Assembly (NCBI RefSeq): GCF_003234965.1 | Contig: NZ_QKVK01000003.1 | Location: 186,001 to 250,000 of the forward strand | DNA length: 64,000 nucleotides | Reading direction: 5' to 3' | Source of the DNA: Aestuariivirga litoralis | Lineage (GTDB): Bacteria; Pseudomonadota; Alphaproteobacteria; Rhizobiales; Aestuariivirgaceae | In this document: positions 7,628 to 16,969 of the stretch, piece by piece | Layout of the letters: each line of letters begins with the position of its first letter | Numbering within the stretch: the first letter of the stretch is position 1 | The notes under the pieces: generated by a model | Told to the model about the DNA's origin: nothing | Databases searched by the model: none | The model's input: the letters and a program-made list of their open reading frames with translations, nothing else | Made by a program: the position numbers and the translations under genes

Positions 7628-10222
7628 TCAGTCCCGGGCGCTGTCGCCCGGCACCAGGATCTCGCGCTTTCCGGTGGCATTGGCGGCCGAGATCAGCCCC
7701 TCGCGCTCCATCCGCTCGATGAGGCTTGCGGCCTTGTTGTAGCCGATCTGGAGGCGGCGCTGCACATAGGAGGTGGAGACCTTCTTGTCGCGCAGCACCA
7801 CCTGCACCGCCTGGTCATAAAGGTCATCGCCCGAGCCACCGCCCTCGCCGCCCGCGACCCCGCCTTCACCGAAAGCCTCGTCCGGCTCCTCGGTGACGGC
7901 CTCGACATATTGCGGGTCGCCCTGCGCCTTGAGGTGCGCCACGATCTTCTCCACCTCGTCGTCGGCGACGAAGGGGCCATGCAGACGCGAGATGCGCCCG
8001 CCGCCGGCCATGTAGAGCATGTCGCCCTGGCCGAGGAGCTGTTCGGCCCCCTGCTCGCCGAGAATGGTGCGGCTGTCGATCTTGGAGGTGACCTGGAAGG
8101 AAATGCGGGTGGGGAAATTGGCCTTGATGGTGCCGGTGATGACGTCGACCGAAGGGCGCTGGGTTGCCATCACCACATGGATGCCGGCGGCGCGCGCCAT
8201 CTGGGCGAGGCGCTGGACGGCCCCTTCGATGTCCTTGCCCGCCACCATCATCAGGTCGGCCATCTCGTCGATGATGACCACGATATAGGGCATGGGGGAA
8301 AGGTCCATCGCCTCCTTCTCGAAGACGGGCTCGCCCGTCTCGGGGTCGAAGCCGGTCTGGACGGTGCGGTGCAGTTCCTCGCCCTTCTGTGCGGCCTGCT
8401 TCATGCGCGCATTGTAGCCGTCGATGTTGCGCACGCCGACCTTGGACATCTTGCGATAGCGCTCTTCCATCTCGCGCACCGCCCACTTGAGCGCCACGAC
8501 GGCCTTGCGCGGGTCGGTGACGACGGGGGCGAGCAGATGGGGAATTCCTTCGTACACGGACAATTCCAGCATCTTCGGGTCGATCATGATCAGCTTGCAG
8601 CGTTCCGGCGGCAGCCGGTAGAGCAGCGACAGGATCATGGTGTTGATGCCCACCGACTTGCCCGAGCCGGTGGTGCCGGCGATCAGCAGGTGGGGCATGC
8701 GCGCGAGGTCGGCGAAGACCGGCTCGCCGCCGATATTCTTGCCGAGCGCGATCGCCAGGTTGAGGTTGGTCTTCTCGAAGGCCTCGGAACCCAGCATCTC
8801 GCGCAGGAACACCGTTTCGCGCTTGGCGTTGGGAAGCTCGATGCCGATGGCGTTGCGTCCCTGCACCACGGCGACGCGGGCCGAGATGGCGCTCATCGAA
8901 CGCGCGATGTCGTCCGCCAGCGAGATGACACGCGACGACTTGATGCCGGGTGCGGGCTCGAGTTCGTAGAGCGTCACGGCCGGGCCGGGGCGCACCTTGA
9001 GGATCTGGCCCTTCACGCCGAAATCATCCAGCACGCCCTCCAGCATGCGGGCATTCTGCTCGAGCGCCTCGTCGGACAGTTCGGCGGGCTTGCCGACGCG
9101 CTTCGGCTCGGCGAGCAGCGTGAGCGGCGGCAACTCATACTCGTGGCGCGACCCGAAGCCGAGGCCCGGCTGCATGTCCTTCTTCAGGCGCTTGCCCTGC
9201 TTCAGCGGCTTGTGGGTGCGGGTAACCTTGGGGGCAGGAGCTTCGTCCTCTGCCTCCTCCTCCTCCTCGTAGGCCTCCTCTTCCGCGTATTCGGCCTCCG
9301 CTGCGTAGCCGTCTTCCTCGTAGACCTCCTCTTCGGCGAAAGCCTCTGCGGCGTCCTCGCCCATCTCCTCCATCGGCGGGGCGGGGCGGCGGGCGGAGAA
9401 GGTTGGCTCGATGCGGGCAGTCAACGGGCTCCTGCCGCGGCGCGGTGCTTCGGTCTGCGGCGCGAGGCGGCGGATGATGTCATCGGCGTCGCCCTGCTGT
9501 TCGAACTGCGCCTCGGCGCGGCGCAGTTCGCGCCAGCGCGACCACATTTCACGGGCATAGCCGAAGCCCAGGCCGAGCCCCGCGCCGGTGGCACGCAGCA
9601 GCTTGCGGCTGCGGCTGGGTGCCGCCACTGCCTGCTCCACCGCTGCCGCGCGGCTCATGCCCAGGGCCCGCAGGCCGAAGAACAGCGTCACGGCCAGCAT
9701 GAAGAGGCCGGTGGCCAGCGTCGGGATCCAGCCGGAGATCGCCACCGACAGGACCATCATCAGCAGATTGTGGATGACGTCGCCGGCATTGCCGCCCAGC
9801 CCGGAGGTCAGCGACCAGCTCGCCGGTGCGGGCAGCGCGGCCAGCGTGGCGCTGGCGGAGAAGGCACAGAGGAGCCAGGCGAAGGACTGGCGCAGCGGCC
9901 GCGGCAGGCCTTCATGGGCGAGGAAACCCACCGCCCAGCGCATGGGGATGGCCAGCAGCACCAGCACGCCGAGGCCGAAGAACTGCATCAGTTCGTCGGC
10001 GATGACAGCACCCGGGTAACCCAGCCAGTTGCGCGCCGTGCGGTCCAGCGCGTGGTTGAGCGAAGGGTCATCGACCGACCAGGAGGCCAGCGACAGGCTG
10101 GCGGCAATCAGGGCCAGGAACAGCACGACACCCGCCACCTCGAACAGGCGGCGCTTGAGGAAGATCCGCACGGCGGCGGGGACCGCACTGTCGTCGGTGT
10201 CGTAGGACGGTTGGTACGCCAT
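7628..10222 (-). CDS. ftsK: DNA translocase FtsK
   Basis: An 864-residue septal DNA pump for chromosome dimer resolution and segregation. It has four membrane segments in the first 200 residues, then an unusually acidic Glu-rich linker (about 285-340), then the motor: Walker A GTTGSGKS at about 515-522 and Walker B IIDEMADL near 645. A C-terminal gamma winged helix (about 800-862) reads KOPS sites. The ATG at 10222 is preceded by GGAGG at good spacing, so the 14 extra residues of the longer reading are rejected. Several TTAA motifs lie upstream (10270-10310). Confidence 0.97.
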   Translation of the reverse strand: MAYQPSYDTDDSAVPAAVRIFLKRRLFEVAGVVLFLALIAASLSLASWSVDDPSLNHALDRTARNWLGYPGAVIADELMQFFGLGVLVLLAIPMRWAVGFLAHEGLPRPLRQSFAWLLCAFSASATLAALPAPASWSLTSGLGGNAGDVIHNLLMMVLSVAISGWIPTLATGLFMLAVTLFFGLRALGMSRAAAVEQAVAAPSRSRKLLRATGAGLGLGFGYAREMWSRWRELRRAEAQFEQQGDADDIIRRLAPQTEAPRRGRSPLTARIEPTFSARRPAPPMEEMGEDAAEAFAEEEVYEEDGYAAEAEYAEEEAYEEEEEAEDEAPAPKVTRTHKPLKQGKRLKKDMQPGLGFGSRHEYELPPLTLLAEPKRVGKPAELSDEALEQNARMLEGVLDDFGVKGQILKVRPGPAVTLYELEPAPGIKSSRVISLADDIARSMSAISARVAVVQGRNAIGIELPNAKRETVFLREMLGSEAFEKTNLNLAIALGKNIGGEPVFADLARMPHLLIAGTTGSGKSVGINTMILSLLYRLPPERCKLIMIDPKMLELSVYEGIPHLLAPVVTDPRKAVVALKWAVREMEERYRKMSKVGVRNIDGYNARMKQAAQKGEELHRTVQTGFDPETGEPVFEKEAMDLSPMPYIVVIIDEMADLMMVAGKDIEGAVQRLAQMARAAGIHVVMATQRPSVDVITGTIKANFPTRISFQVTSKIDSRTILGEQGAEQLLGQGDMLYMAGGGRISRLHGPFVADDEVEKIVAHLKAQGDPQYVEAVTEEPDEAFGEGGVAGGEGGGSGDDLYDQAVQVVLRDKKVSTSYVQRRLQIGYNKAASLIERMEREGLISAANATGKREILVPGDSARD

Positions 10223-10324
10223 CACAAAGCCTCCGCCGGGGAGACACTCCACCGGCCCTAACACATGGTTAAGCCTATTCTGGCCGGGCCGTGGTTAAGG
10301 CTCAGTTTAAGGCGGGCATCAAGA

Positions 10325-10352
10325 AACCCGGCGGGGTTGCCCCCGCCGGGTT
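10325..10352 (-). terminator. Rho-independent-type terminator of glnK-amtB
   Basis: A perfect 12-bp stem (10325-10336 with 10341-10352) of AACCCGGCGGGG type closes on a four-base loop. It lies 25 bases beyond the amtB stop on the minus strand and is followed there by a short T-containing tract (TTTCTT). The position between amtB and ftsK, which is transcribed in the same direction, would isolate the two units. Confidence 0.8.
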
Positions 10353-10377
10353 GCGATCTTGCCAGCAGAGATCGGCT

Positions 10378-11913
10378 TCAGTTGTAGGCGCGCTCGCCGT
10401 GGTCGACGAGGTCGAGGCCCTCGCGCTCCTCCTGCTCCTTGACGCGCAGGCCGAAGACCGCCTTGCAGATCATCAGGGAGACGATGGAGACCACCGACGT
10501 CCAGACGATGGCGATGATCACCGCCATGGCCTGGGCATACATCTGCGTGCCGAAGGAGTAGGCCGCGACCGCCACGGAGGTGTCCGCCGCGAGGTAGTCG
10601 GTGACGCCCGTGCCCCCCAGTGCGGGGTTGACGAAGATGCCCGTCAGCAGCGCGCCCAGGATGCCGCCCACGCCATGGACGCCGAACACGTCGAGCGAGT
10701 CGTCATAACCGAACTTCGCCTTCAGAACGACCACCGCCCACAGGCAGAGGAAGCCGGCGGCGATGCCGATGAGGATCGCCCCGCCCGGACCGACGAAGCC
10801 GCAGGCCGGGGTGATGGCGACGAGGCCCGCGACCGCACCCGAGGCGCCGCCCAGCAGGCTGGGATGGCCGCGGAAGATCCATTCCCCCGCCGTCCAGGCC
10901 AGCGCCGCCGCTGCCGCGGCGATGGTGGTGTTGAGGATGATCAGCGCCGTCAGGCCATTCGCCTCGAGGCTCGATCCGGCATTGAAGCCATACCAGCCGA
11001 ACAGCAGCAGGCCGACGCCCGTCAGCATGAAGGTGAGGTTGTGCGGCGTGATCGGATCACGGCCATAACCCACGCGCTTGCCGAGGAAGATGGCGCAGAC
11101 GAGGCCCGCGACACCGGCATTGATGTGCACCACCGTGCCGCCCGCGAAGTCGAGCGCACCGAGGTTGAAGAGGTAGCCGTTGCCGGCGTTCACCAGCGCC
11201 CCATATTCGCCGAGCACCGCGGCCTTGGCCTCGTCGGTGGTGGCTGCGGCCAGCGCGTCGAGCAGCTGCTTGGCCTTGTCCTCGCCGACCAGTGAGCTGA
11301 CCAGCGCCAGATTGTCGGGCGACAGCGTATAGGCGTCGGGCCCCGCCCAGAACCACACCATGTGCGCCATGGGCAAATAGGCGAAGGTGAACCACAGCAC
11401 CATGAACAGCAGCACCGCCGAGAACTTCATGCGTTCGGCGAAGGCGCCGATGATGAGGGCGGGCGTAATGCAGGCGAAGGTCATCTGGAAGATGACGAAG
11501 GCCAGCTCCGGAATGTTGGTTTCCTTGGAGAAGGTGCCGGTCTCGGAGGCCGTGGTCACGCCACCCAGCATCAGCTTGGCGAAGCCGCCGAAGAACGGGT
11601 TGAGTGCCGCGCTGGCATTGGAGGTGAAGGCCATCGAGTAGCCGTAGACCACCCACAGGATCGAGATGATGGAGAAGATGGTCAGCACCTGCATCAGCAC
11701 CGACAGGACGTTCTTGGCGCGCACCAGGCCGCCATAGAACAGCGCAAGACCGGGAATGGTCATCAGCACCACCATGGAGGTGGCGACCAGCATCCAGGTC
11801 GTGTCGCCCTTGTTGACGGTGGCGGCGGCTTCAGCGGCCGTGACGAACAGCGGCGTGAGGCCAAGTCCCGCCGCGGCGAGAACCAGCCTCTTGGTGAATG
11901 GTGTGGAATTCAT
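10378..11913 (-). CDS. amtB: Ammonium transporter AmtB
   Basis: A 511-residue inner-membrane ammonium channel with a cleavable signal peptide (AAEA near residue 30) followed by about 11 membrane helices. The twin pore histidines are visible, in GTVVHINAGVAG and FGVHGVGG, as is the Amt signature DFAGGTVVHI. The protein is longer than E. coli AmtB mainly through an insertion around the KQLLDALAAATTDEAKAA segment between helices. It lies 26 bases downstream of glnK, the classic glnK-amtB operon in which GlnK plugs the channel when nitrogen is sufficient. Confidence 0.97.
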   Translation of the reverse strand: MNSTPFTKRLVLAAAGLGLTPLFVTAAEAAATVNKGDTTWMLVATSMVVLMTIPGLALFYGGLVRAKNVLSVLMQVLTIFSIISILWVVYGYSMAFTSNASAALNPFFGGFAKLMLGGVTTASETGTFSKETNIPELAFVIFQMTFACITPALIIGAFAERMKFSAVLLFMVLWFTFAYLPMAHMVWFWAGPDAYTLSPDNLALVSSLVGEDKAKQLLDALAAATTDEAKAAVLGEYGALVNAGNGYLFNLGALDFAGGTVVHINAGVAGLVCAIFLGKRVGYGRDPITPHNLTFMLTGVGLLLFGWYGFNAGSSLEANGLTALIILNTTIAAAAAALAWTAGEWIFRGHPSLLGGASGAVAGLVAITPACGFVGPGGAILIGIAAGFLCLWAVVVLKAKFGYDDSLDVFGVHGVGGILGALLTGIFVNPALGGTGVTDYLAADTSVAVAAYSFGTQMYAQAMAVIIAIVWTSVVSIVSLMICKAVFGLRVKEQEEREGLDLVDHGERAYN

Positions 11914-11939
11914 CGGAAATCTGCTCCCTGATGCTGTGA

Positions 11940-12278
11940 TTAGAGTGCCGCCGTGCCGGACTCGCCGGTGCGGATGCGGACGGCCTGTTCGAGCGGCAGC
12001 ACGAAGATCTTGCCGTCGCCGATCTGGCCGGTCTGGCCGGTGGTCTGGATCGCCTCGATGACCTTGTCGGCCATGTGCTCGTCGACCGCGAGTTCGAGCT
12101 TCACCTTGGGAACGAAGCTCACGGTGTATTCCGCACCGCGGTAGAACTCGGTGTGGCCGCGCTGCCGGCCGTGGCCGCGCACTTCCGTCACCGTGATGCC
12201 CTGGATGCCCAGCGCACCCAGCGCTTCGCGCACCTCTTCCAGTTTGAAAGGCTTGATCACTGCAATTATGAATTTCAT
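11940..12278 (-). CDS. glnK: Nitrogen regulatory PII protein GlnK
   Basis: A 112-residue PII signal protein sensing ATP/ADP and 2-oxoglutarate. The T-loop contains Y51 in YRGAEYTV, the uridylylation site. The B-loop TGQIGDGKIFV and the C-terminal RIRTGE are intact. The ATG at 12278 (MKFIIAVIKPF) is the family-conserved start with a GGGGAG Shine-Dalgarno, so the longer upstream reading is discarded. It is the first gene of the glnK-amtB operon. A sigma-54-like promoter sits at 12311-12326. Confidence 0.97.
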   Translation of the reverse strand: MKFIIAVIKPFKLEEVREALGALGIQGITVTEVRGHGRQRGHTEFYRGAEYTVSFVPKVKLELAVDEHMADKVIEAIQTTGQTGQIGDGKIFVLPLEQAVRIRTGESGTAAL

Positions 12279-12310
12279 GCGTGCTCCCCGTTTTGGTGTG
12301 ACAGGTGCAT

Positions 12311-12326
12311 CACAAGTTTCGTGCCA
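12311..12326 (-). promoter_or_regulatory. Sigma-54-like promoter of glnK-amtB
   Basis: The minus strand reads TGGCAC, five bases, TTGTG. This matches the consensus TGGCAC-N5-TTGCA except that the -12 GC is GT. The predicted transcript start would be about 20 bases before the glnK ATG, leaving room for its GGGGAG ribosome site. glnK-amtB operons are commonly NtrC/sigma-54 controlled, so context supports the call. Confidence 0.55.
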
Positions 12327-12357
12327 ATTGTGCGCTGCAGCTAAACCCTTGATTCCC

Positions 12358-12379
12358 GTGGTGAAAATTGAGTCACCAC
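12358..12379. promoter_or_regulatory. Inverted repeat upstream of glnK, possible activator site
   Basis: A perfect 7-bp inverted repeat GTGGTGA / TCACCAC is separated by eight A/T-rich bases. It lies about 70 bases upstream of the predicted glnK start of transcription, in the divergent spacer with the FAD hydroxylase gene. The arms have the opposite order to a classical NtrC site (TGCAC...GTGCA), so the bound protein is uncertain. Confidence 0.35.
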
Positions 12380-12505
12380 CTTGGGTATGTGATGAAAAAA
12401 CAGGCAGGCTGCGGCATGGGCGGTGTGTCTGCCTAATGTTAAGGCACTGATCCGCGACGCAGAACCACCTGTATTTCACTGCCGAAACGGGCGAAACAGG
12501 ACCCC

Positions 12506-13744
12506 ATGACCAAGCCACACGACATCATCGTCATCGGCGCCGCGCTGAATGGCCTCGCCGCCGCTCTCGCGCTGGGCGGCCGCCACGTGAAGCGCCCGCT
12601 GGATGTCGTGGTGGTCGACGCGAAGGACCCGCGCGCCTTCTCGACCAATGCCTTCGATGGCCGTGCCTCCGCCATCACCGCCGCGGCGCGCCGCATGTTC
12701 GAGGCGCTCGGTATCTGGGACAAGGTGGCGCACGAGGCGCAACCCATGGCCGAGATCATCGTCACCGACAGCGCGGTGCCGGGGGGAGCCCGTCCCGTGC
12801 TGCTGCAGTTCGGCGAGGCCGACATGAAGGGCGGCCCCTCCTCCCACATGATCGAGAACCGCTTCCTCTATGGCGCCATGCTGGAGGCCGCGCAGGCGTC
12901 GCCCCACATCCGCTTCTGCGTTGGCCAGGCGGTGGAGCACTATCACTTCAAGCCCGGCCTAGCGGCGGTGACGCTTGCCGACGGGACGGCGCTGAAGGCC
13001 TCCCTCATCGTCGCCGCCGACGGCCGCAACTCGCCCGCACGCGAGGCGGCGGGCATCAAGCTGGTCGGCTGGCCCTATGACCAGATGGGCCTCGTCGCCA
13101 CGGTGGAGCACGAGCTTCCCCACAATGGCCGTGCTGAGGAGCATTTCACGCCGTCAGGCCCCTTTGCCATCCTGCCGCTGCCCGGGAACCGCTCGTCCCT
13201 CGTCTGGTCCGAACGCACCGAGCAGGCCCAGCGCATGCTGGCGCTGCCGATGGAGGACTTCGAGGAAGAGCTGAAGCTGCGCTTCGGTACGCATCTGGGC
13301 GAGGTGAAGCTGATCTCCGGCCGCCACGGCTATCCGCTCGCCATGTATCTGGCCGAGACCTTCACCGCCCCGCGCCTGGCGCTGGTCGGTGATGCCGCGC
13401 ATGTGCTGCACCCGCTGGCAGGCCTCGGCTTCAACCTGGGCCTCCGCGATGTGGCGGCGCTGGCCGACTGCATCCATGATGCGGCGGGCCTCGGCCTCGA
13501 CATCGGCAGCGAGGCGGTGCTCGACCGCTACACCCAGTGGCGCCGCTTCGACACGGTGGCGACGGGCGCGATGATGGACGGCATGAACCGCCTCTTCGCC
13601 AACACCAACCCGGTGCTCACACTGATCCGCCGCGCCGGGCTGCTTGCCGTCAACCGCATGGGCGGCATGAAGTCGATGTTCGTCTCGGAAGCCGCCGGCA
13701 TCTCGGGCGACCTGCCGCGGCTGTTGCGCGGCGAAAGGGTCTAG
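12506..13744 (+). CDS. UbiH/UbiF/COQ6-type FAD-dependent hydroxylase
   Basis: A 412-residue flavoprotein monooxygenase of the ubiquinone-biosynthesis hydroxylase family. The second FAD motif, ALVGDAAHVLHPLAGLGFNLGLRD (about 292-315), is the strong family signature, and the middle DG motif (VAADGRNS) is also present. The N-terminal dinucleotide fold reads IGAALNG, not the usual GxGxxG, with alanine at the second glycine. A role in aromatic ring hydroxylation of the quinone is likely, but which position cannot be told. It is transcribed alone, divergent from glnK, with 227 bases between. Confidence 0.88.
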   Translation: MTKPHDIIVIGAALNGLAAALALGGRHVKRPLDVVVVDAKDPRAFSTNAFDGRASAITAAARRMFEALGIWDKVAHEAQPMAEIIVTDSAVPGGARPVLLQFGEADMKGGPSSHMIENRFLYGAMLEAAQASPHIRFCVGQAVEHYHFKPGLAAVTLADGTALKASLIVAADGRNSPAREAAGIKLVGWPYDQMGLVATVEHELPHNGRAEEHFTPSGPFAILPLPGNRSSLVWSERTEQAQRMLALPMEDFEEELKLRFGTHLGEVKLISGRHGYPLAMYLAETFTAPRLALVGDAAHVLHPLAGLGFNLGLRDVAALADCIHDAAGLGLDIGSEAVLDRYTQWRRFDTVATGAMMDGMNRLFANTNPVLTLIRRAGLLAVNRMGGMKSMFVSEAAGISGDLPRLLRGERV

Positions 13745-13912
13745 CGGCCCGCCAATCGCCGGTTGTCGATGTGGGATGACTTTCAACCAGTCTTGCTTGC
13801 CAGCTAAGTTGCGACAAGGTTGCCGGCCATCCGCTGCCCCGCGGCATTTGCCATCGGCAGGTGGACAGTGCATCCTGAGCGCCGCAAGAGGGGCGCGCGA
13901 AGCTTGAACACG

Positions 13913-15763
13913 ATGTCCGAAGAGCGGCAGCTGCTGGCGATGCTCATCGCCGATGTTGCGGGCTATTCAAGCCTCATGGCGCGCGACGAGGCGGCAACGC
14001 TCAGCGGCCTGCAACAGTGCCAGTCGCTGCTCGAGCGCATGGTGGGTGCCTTTGGCGGCTTCGTGGTGGACACCGCGGGCGATGGCATGCTGGCGGCCTT
14101 TCCCAGTTCGGTGCGCGCCGCGGAATGCGCCATCGCCGTTCAGACAGCGATGCGCGAGGAGGCTGCCTCCACGGCCATGCAGCTGCGCATCGGCGTCAAT
14201 GTCGGCGAGGTGGTGCGGCGCGGCACGCGCATTTTCGGCGATGCGGTCAATGTCGCGGCCCGCATCGCAGCGGTGGCGGAGCCCGGCTCGGTGGTGCTCT
14301 CGGCCAACGCGCATGAGCAGGTGCACGGCAAGATCACCGCCCGCTTCACCGAGCTCGGCGCGGTGCCGCTCAAGAACATCGAAAACCCGCCGCGCCTGTT
14401 TGCGTTGGCCGGCGGCACAAGCGACAAGCCCCCCAGCGCCGGGACACCGGACGCACCGGTGAGGCAGGCGATCGCCGTCATCCCCTTCGCCAACCTGTCG
14501 GATGATCCTGCCCAGGAATATTTCTCCGACGGCATCAGCGAGGACATCATCACCGATCTCAGCAAGATCGGGGCGCTGTCGGTAGTGTCGCGCAATACCT
14601 CCTTTGCCATGAAGGGCAAGACGCTTGCCGTGCCGCAGATGTCGCGCGAGGTCGGCGCACGCTACGTGCTGCATGGCAGCGTGCGCAAGTCAGGGAGCCG
14701 GCTGCGCATTTCTGCGAGCCTTGGAGATGGAGCAACCGGCACCAACCTGTGGGCCGAACGCTTCGATCGCGACATGACCGACATCTTCGCGATGCAGGAC
14801 GAGATCTCCGCGGCGATCGTCAGCGCCCTCAGGCTGACGCTGCTGCCAGAGGAGAAGCGCGCCATCGAGCGGCGCGGGACACAGAGCATCGACGCCTACA
14901 ATCTGCTGCTGCAGGCGCGCTTCTTCCGCTACAGCAACACCGCCAAGGACACCCGCCAGGCCCTGCAGCTTGCACAGCAGGCCATCGCATTCGATCCACG
15001 CTATGCCGAGGCCTGGGCGGTGGTGGCCGCAGCACAGATCGCCCTGCATGAAATGACGGGCGGCGGCGACACCGGCCTCGCCGCGGCCGAAAGCGCCCTG
15101 CGGCTCGATGGCACGCTGGCCCTGGCGCATGCCGCGCGCGGACGGGTGCTGTGCGGGTTGGGCCGCTATGAGGACGCCTTTGCGGCGCATCGCCTGTCGG
15201 AGACACTCGACCCGGACTCCTATGATGTGCAGTTCCTGTTCGGACGCACCTGTACCGAGCTAGGCGAGGCGCAATCTGCCATTGATCATCTCGAGGCTGC
15301 AGCCCGCATTGCCGAAGGCGAGTTCCTGGCCCTCGCGCTTGCCATCCAGAGTTACAATGCGTTGGGTCGGCGGGCCGAAGCGGCCGATGCCAGCCGCCGC
15401 ACGCTTGCGCGCATCGAGCGCATCCTGGCGCAGCGCCCGGACGATGCCAGTGCGCTGTTTCACGGCTCCTCGGTTCTGGCGGAACTCGGCCGCCGCGACG
15501 CGGCGATTGCCTGGGCCGATCGCGCACTGGCCATGGCACCGGACGAGCCGCGCGGCGCCTATCTGCTGGCCTGCACCTATGCGCTTCTTGGCGAAACGGA
15601 ACAGGCGGTGGAACTGCTGCATCGGGCTGTGCAGCAGATGCAGCCGCGCTACGTGACCTGGGTGCGCAACGATACCGACCTCGAAAGTCTGCGCGATCAC
15701 CCACGCTACAAGGCAATCATCGCCGAGATGGAGCGCCGCCTCGAGCGCGACGAAACCGGCTAG
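13913..15763 (+). CDS. Class III adenylate/guanylate cyclase with TPR C-terminus
   Basis: A 616-residue protein. Residues 8-165 form a class III nucleotide cyclase catalytic domain with metal ligands D14 (IADVAGYS) and D57 (DTAGDGML), and N/R transition-state residues in NVAARI. Residues about 180-310 carry the linker typical of rhizobial cyclase-TPR proteins (AVIPFANLSDDP, FSDGISEDI), which resembles the TolB-like periplasmic fold. Residues 340-600 are TPR-like helices. There is no clear membrane segment. ATG at 13913 is preferred over the upstream reading from 13820. Its last four bases (CTAG) are shared with the stop of the convergent DUF971 gene. Confidence 0.88.
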   Translation: MSEERQLLAMLIADVAGYSSLMARDEAATLSGLQQCQSLLERMVGAFGGFVVDTAGDGMLAAFPSSVRAAECAIAVQTAMREEAASTAMQLRIGVNVGEVVRRGTRIFGDAVNVAARIAAVAEPGSVVLSANAHEQVHGKITARFTELGAVPLKNIENPPRLFALAGGTSDKPPSAGTPDAPVRQAIAVIPFANLSDDPAQEYFSDGISEDIITDLSKIGALSVVSRNTSFAMKGKTLAVPQMSREVGARYVLHGSVRKSGSRLRISASLGDGATGTNLWAERFDRDMTDIFAMQDEISAAIVSALRLTLLPEEKRAIERRGTQSIDAYNLLLQARFFRYSNTAKDTRQALQLAQQAIAFDPRYAEAWAVVAAAQIALHEMTGGGDTGLAAAESALRLDGTLALAHAARGRVLCGLGRYEDAFAAHRLSETLDPDSYDVQFLFGRTCTELGEAQSAIDHLEAAARIAEGEFLALALAIQSYNALGRRAEAADASRRTLARIERILAQRPDDASALFHGSSVLAELGRRDAAIAWADRALAMAPDEPRGAYLLACTYALLGETEQAVELLHRAVQQMQPRYVTWVRNDTDLESLRDHPRYKAIIAEMERRLERDETG

Positions 15764-16113
15764 CGGCTGAAGCCCGCAGACTTGAGCTTGTCGAGATAGG
15801 CGGGCCACATGTTGCAGTGCTCGCGCCCGAGTTTCAGCAGGTAGGGCCAGGTGTAGAGCCCAGTCGAATGACCGTCATCGAAGATGATGCGCACGGCATA
15901 GCTGCCCACCGGCTCGAGCCTGCTGATCTTCACGTTGCGCTTGCCCCACACCAGCTGCTCCTGGCCCGGGCCATGGCCCTTCACCTCGGCACTGGGGCTC
16001 TCGACGCGCAGGTATTCGGCCGCCAGCGCCACCTGCTCGCCTGAGTCGAAGCGTACATGGAGCTCGCGGCCGCCTTCTGCGAGCCGCAGCTCCTCCGGCC
16101 AGGGCTCACTCAC
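15760..16113 (-). CDS. DUF971 (gamma-butyrobetaine hydroxylase-like N-terminal) protein
   Basis: A 117-residue protein with the DUF971 fold seen at the N-terminus of gamma-butyrobetaine hydroxylase and in Fe-S assembly-related proteins. The visible family residues are [14 protein letters not shown], the [20 protein letters not shown] core and a C-terminal [11 protein letters not shown]-like tail. The start is GTG at 16113, eight bases inside the end of the upstream Trm112-like gene (GTGAGTGA), which implies translational coupling. A longer ATG reading from 16158 would overlap that gene fully and is rejected. The precise role is unknown. Confidence 0.82.
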   Translation of the reverse strand: MSEPWPEELRLAEGGRELHVRFDSGEQVALAAEYLRVESPSAEVKGHGPGQEQLVWGKRNVKISRLEPVGSYAVRIIFDDGHSTGLYTWPYLLKLGREHCNMWPAYLDKLKSAGFSR

Positions 16114-16291
16114 GGTTGATCTCGCGCGCCTCGTCGGGAAGCATGATCGGGATGCCATCGCGGATGGGATAGGCCAGCCCCGCCGCGCGCGAGATCAGCT
16201 CCTGTTTCTCCGCATCATATTGCAGTCTCGTCTTGGTGACGGGGCAGACAAGCAGTTCGAGCAGGCGCGGATCGGTGCGGATATCGGCCAT
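16106..16291 (-). CDS. Trm112/YcaR-family small protein
   Basis: A 61-residue protein of the UPF0434/Trm112 family, recognisable from [32 protein letters not shown] and a DEAR tail. Eukaryotic Trm112 activates methyltransferases. Bacterial members are small and of uncertain role. Only one cysteine (CPVT) remains, so no zinc ribbon is expected. It lies between the LON-domain gene (9 bases upstream) and the DUF971 gene (overlapping) in a four-gene minus-strand unit starting with the thioredoxin-TPR protein. Confidence 0.88.
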   Translation of the reverse strand: MADIRTDPRLLELLVCPVTKTRLQYDAEKQELISRAAGLAYPIRDGIPIMLPDEAREINRE

Positions 16292-16300
16292 GGTGAAATC

Positions 16301-16969
16301 CTATTGCAGGCGCGGCTTGGCGCCCTTGCCCATCTTGCCGAGCGCCACCTCGGTCAAGGCCACGAGAACGTCGGCGCGCGTCTTGAGGTCGGGCGCCTCG
16401 AGCAGCGCCTGCTTCTCCTGCGGCGGATAGGGTGCGAGCAGCGAGAGCGTGTTGACCAGCACCTCGGTGGGCGCGGAGTCCACTTCCTTCCAGTCGGCGC
16501 TCATGTTGTTGGCGTCGAGATAGTCGCGGAACACCTTGAGAAGTGCAGGACGGTTCACCTCCGCAGCACCAGCACCCATGGCGAGGTCAGCCGCGAAAGG
16601 ATGGTAGTTGGCGATCACCTGGCGGAACGGCGTGTCGACGTCGAGTTCGTCGACGACCTGGAAGCGGCTGACACCGGTGAGGGTGATCAGCATCCGGTCA
16701 TCGGGCGTCTCGGACCACGAGGTGATGCGGCCGACACAGCCGACCTTCATCAGCTTCGGCACATCCGCCGCCTCGTCATCGGCCGCGGGCTGGATCATGC
16801 CGATCAGCCGGTCGGTTGACAGCGCATGCTCGATCATCGCGAGATAGCGCGGCTCGAAGATGTTGAGCGGCAGGTCGGCGCGCGGCAGCAGCAGGGCGCC
16901 CGCCAGCGGAAACACCGGGATGCGCTGGGCCAGGTCCTGCGGCCCGCGATAACGGTCGAAGATGCCCAT
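16301..16969 (-). CDS. LON peptidase substrate-binding (N-terminal) domain protein
   Basis: A 222-residue protein consisting only of the LON N-terminal substrate-binding domain (PUA-like), without AAA or protease modules. The motifs are IPVFPLAGALLLPRADLPLNIFEPRY at the start and GCVGRI in the core. Its ATG at 16969 overlaps the stop of the upstream thioredoxin gene by one base (TGATG). The association with a CnoX-like thioredoxin suggests a protein quality-control role (inference). Confidence 0.9.
   Translation of the reverse strand: MGIFDRYRGPQDLAQRIPVFPLAGALLLPRADLPLNIFEPRYLAMIEHALSTDRLIGMIQPAADDEAADVPKLMKVGCVGRITSWSETPDDRMLITLTGVSRFQVVDELDVDTPFRQVIANYHPFAADLAMGAGAAEVNRPALLKVFRDYLDANNMSADWKEVDSAPTEVLVNTLSLLAPYPPQEKQALLEAPDLKTRADVLVALTEVALGKMGKGAKPRLQ

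Noticed and set aside
7616-10261. Long plus-strand open frame (881 codons) opposite ftsK
   Set aside because: It is the antisense frame of a convincing ftsK gene. The translation is His/Arg/Gly-rich and shows no domain, as is usual in high-GC DNA.
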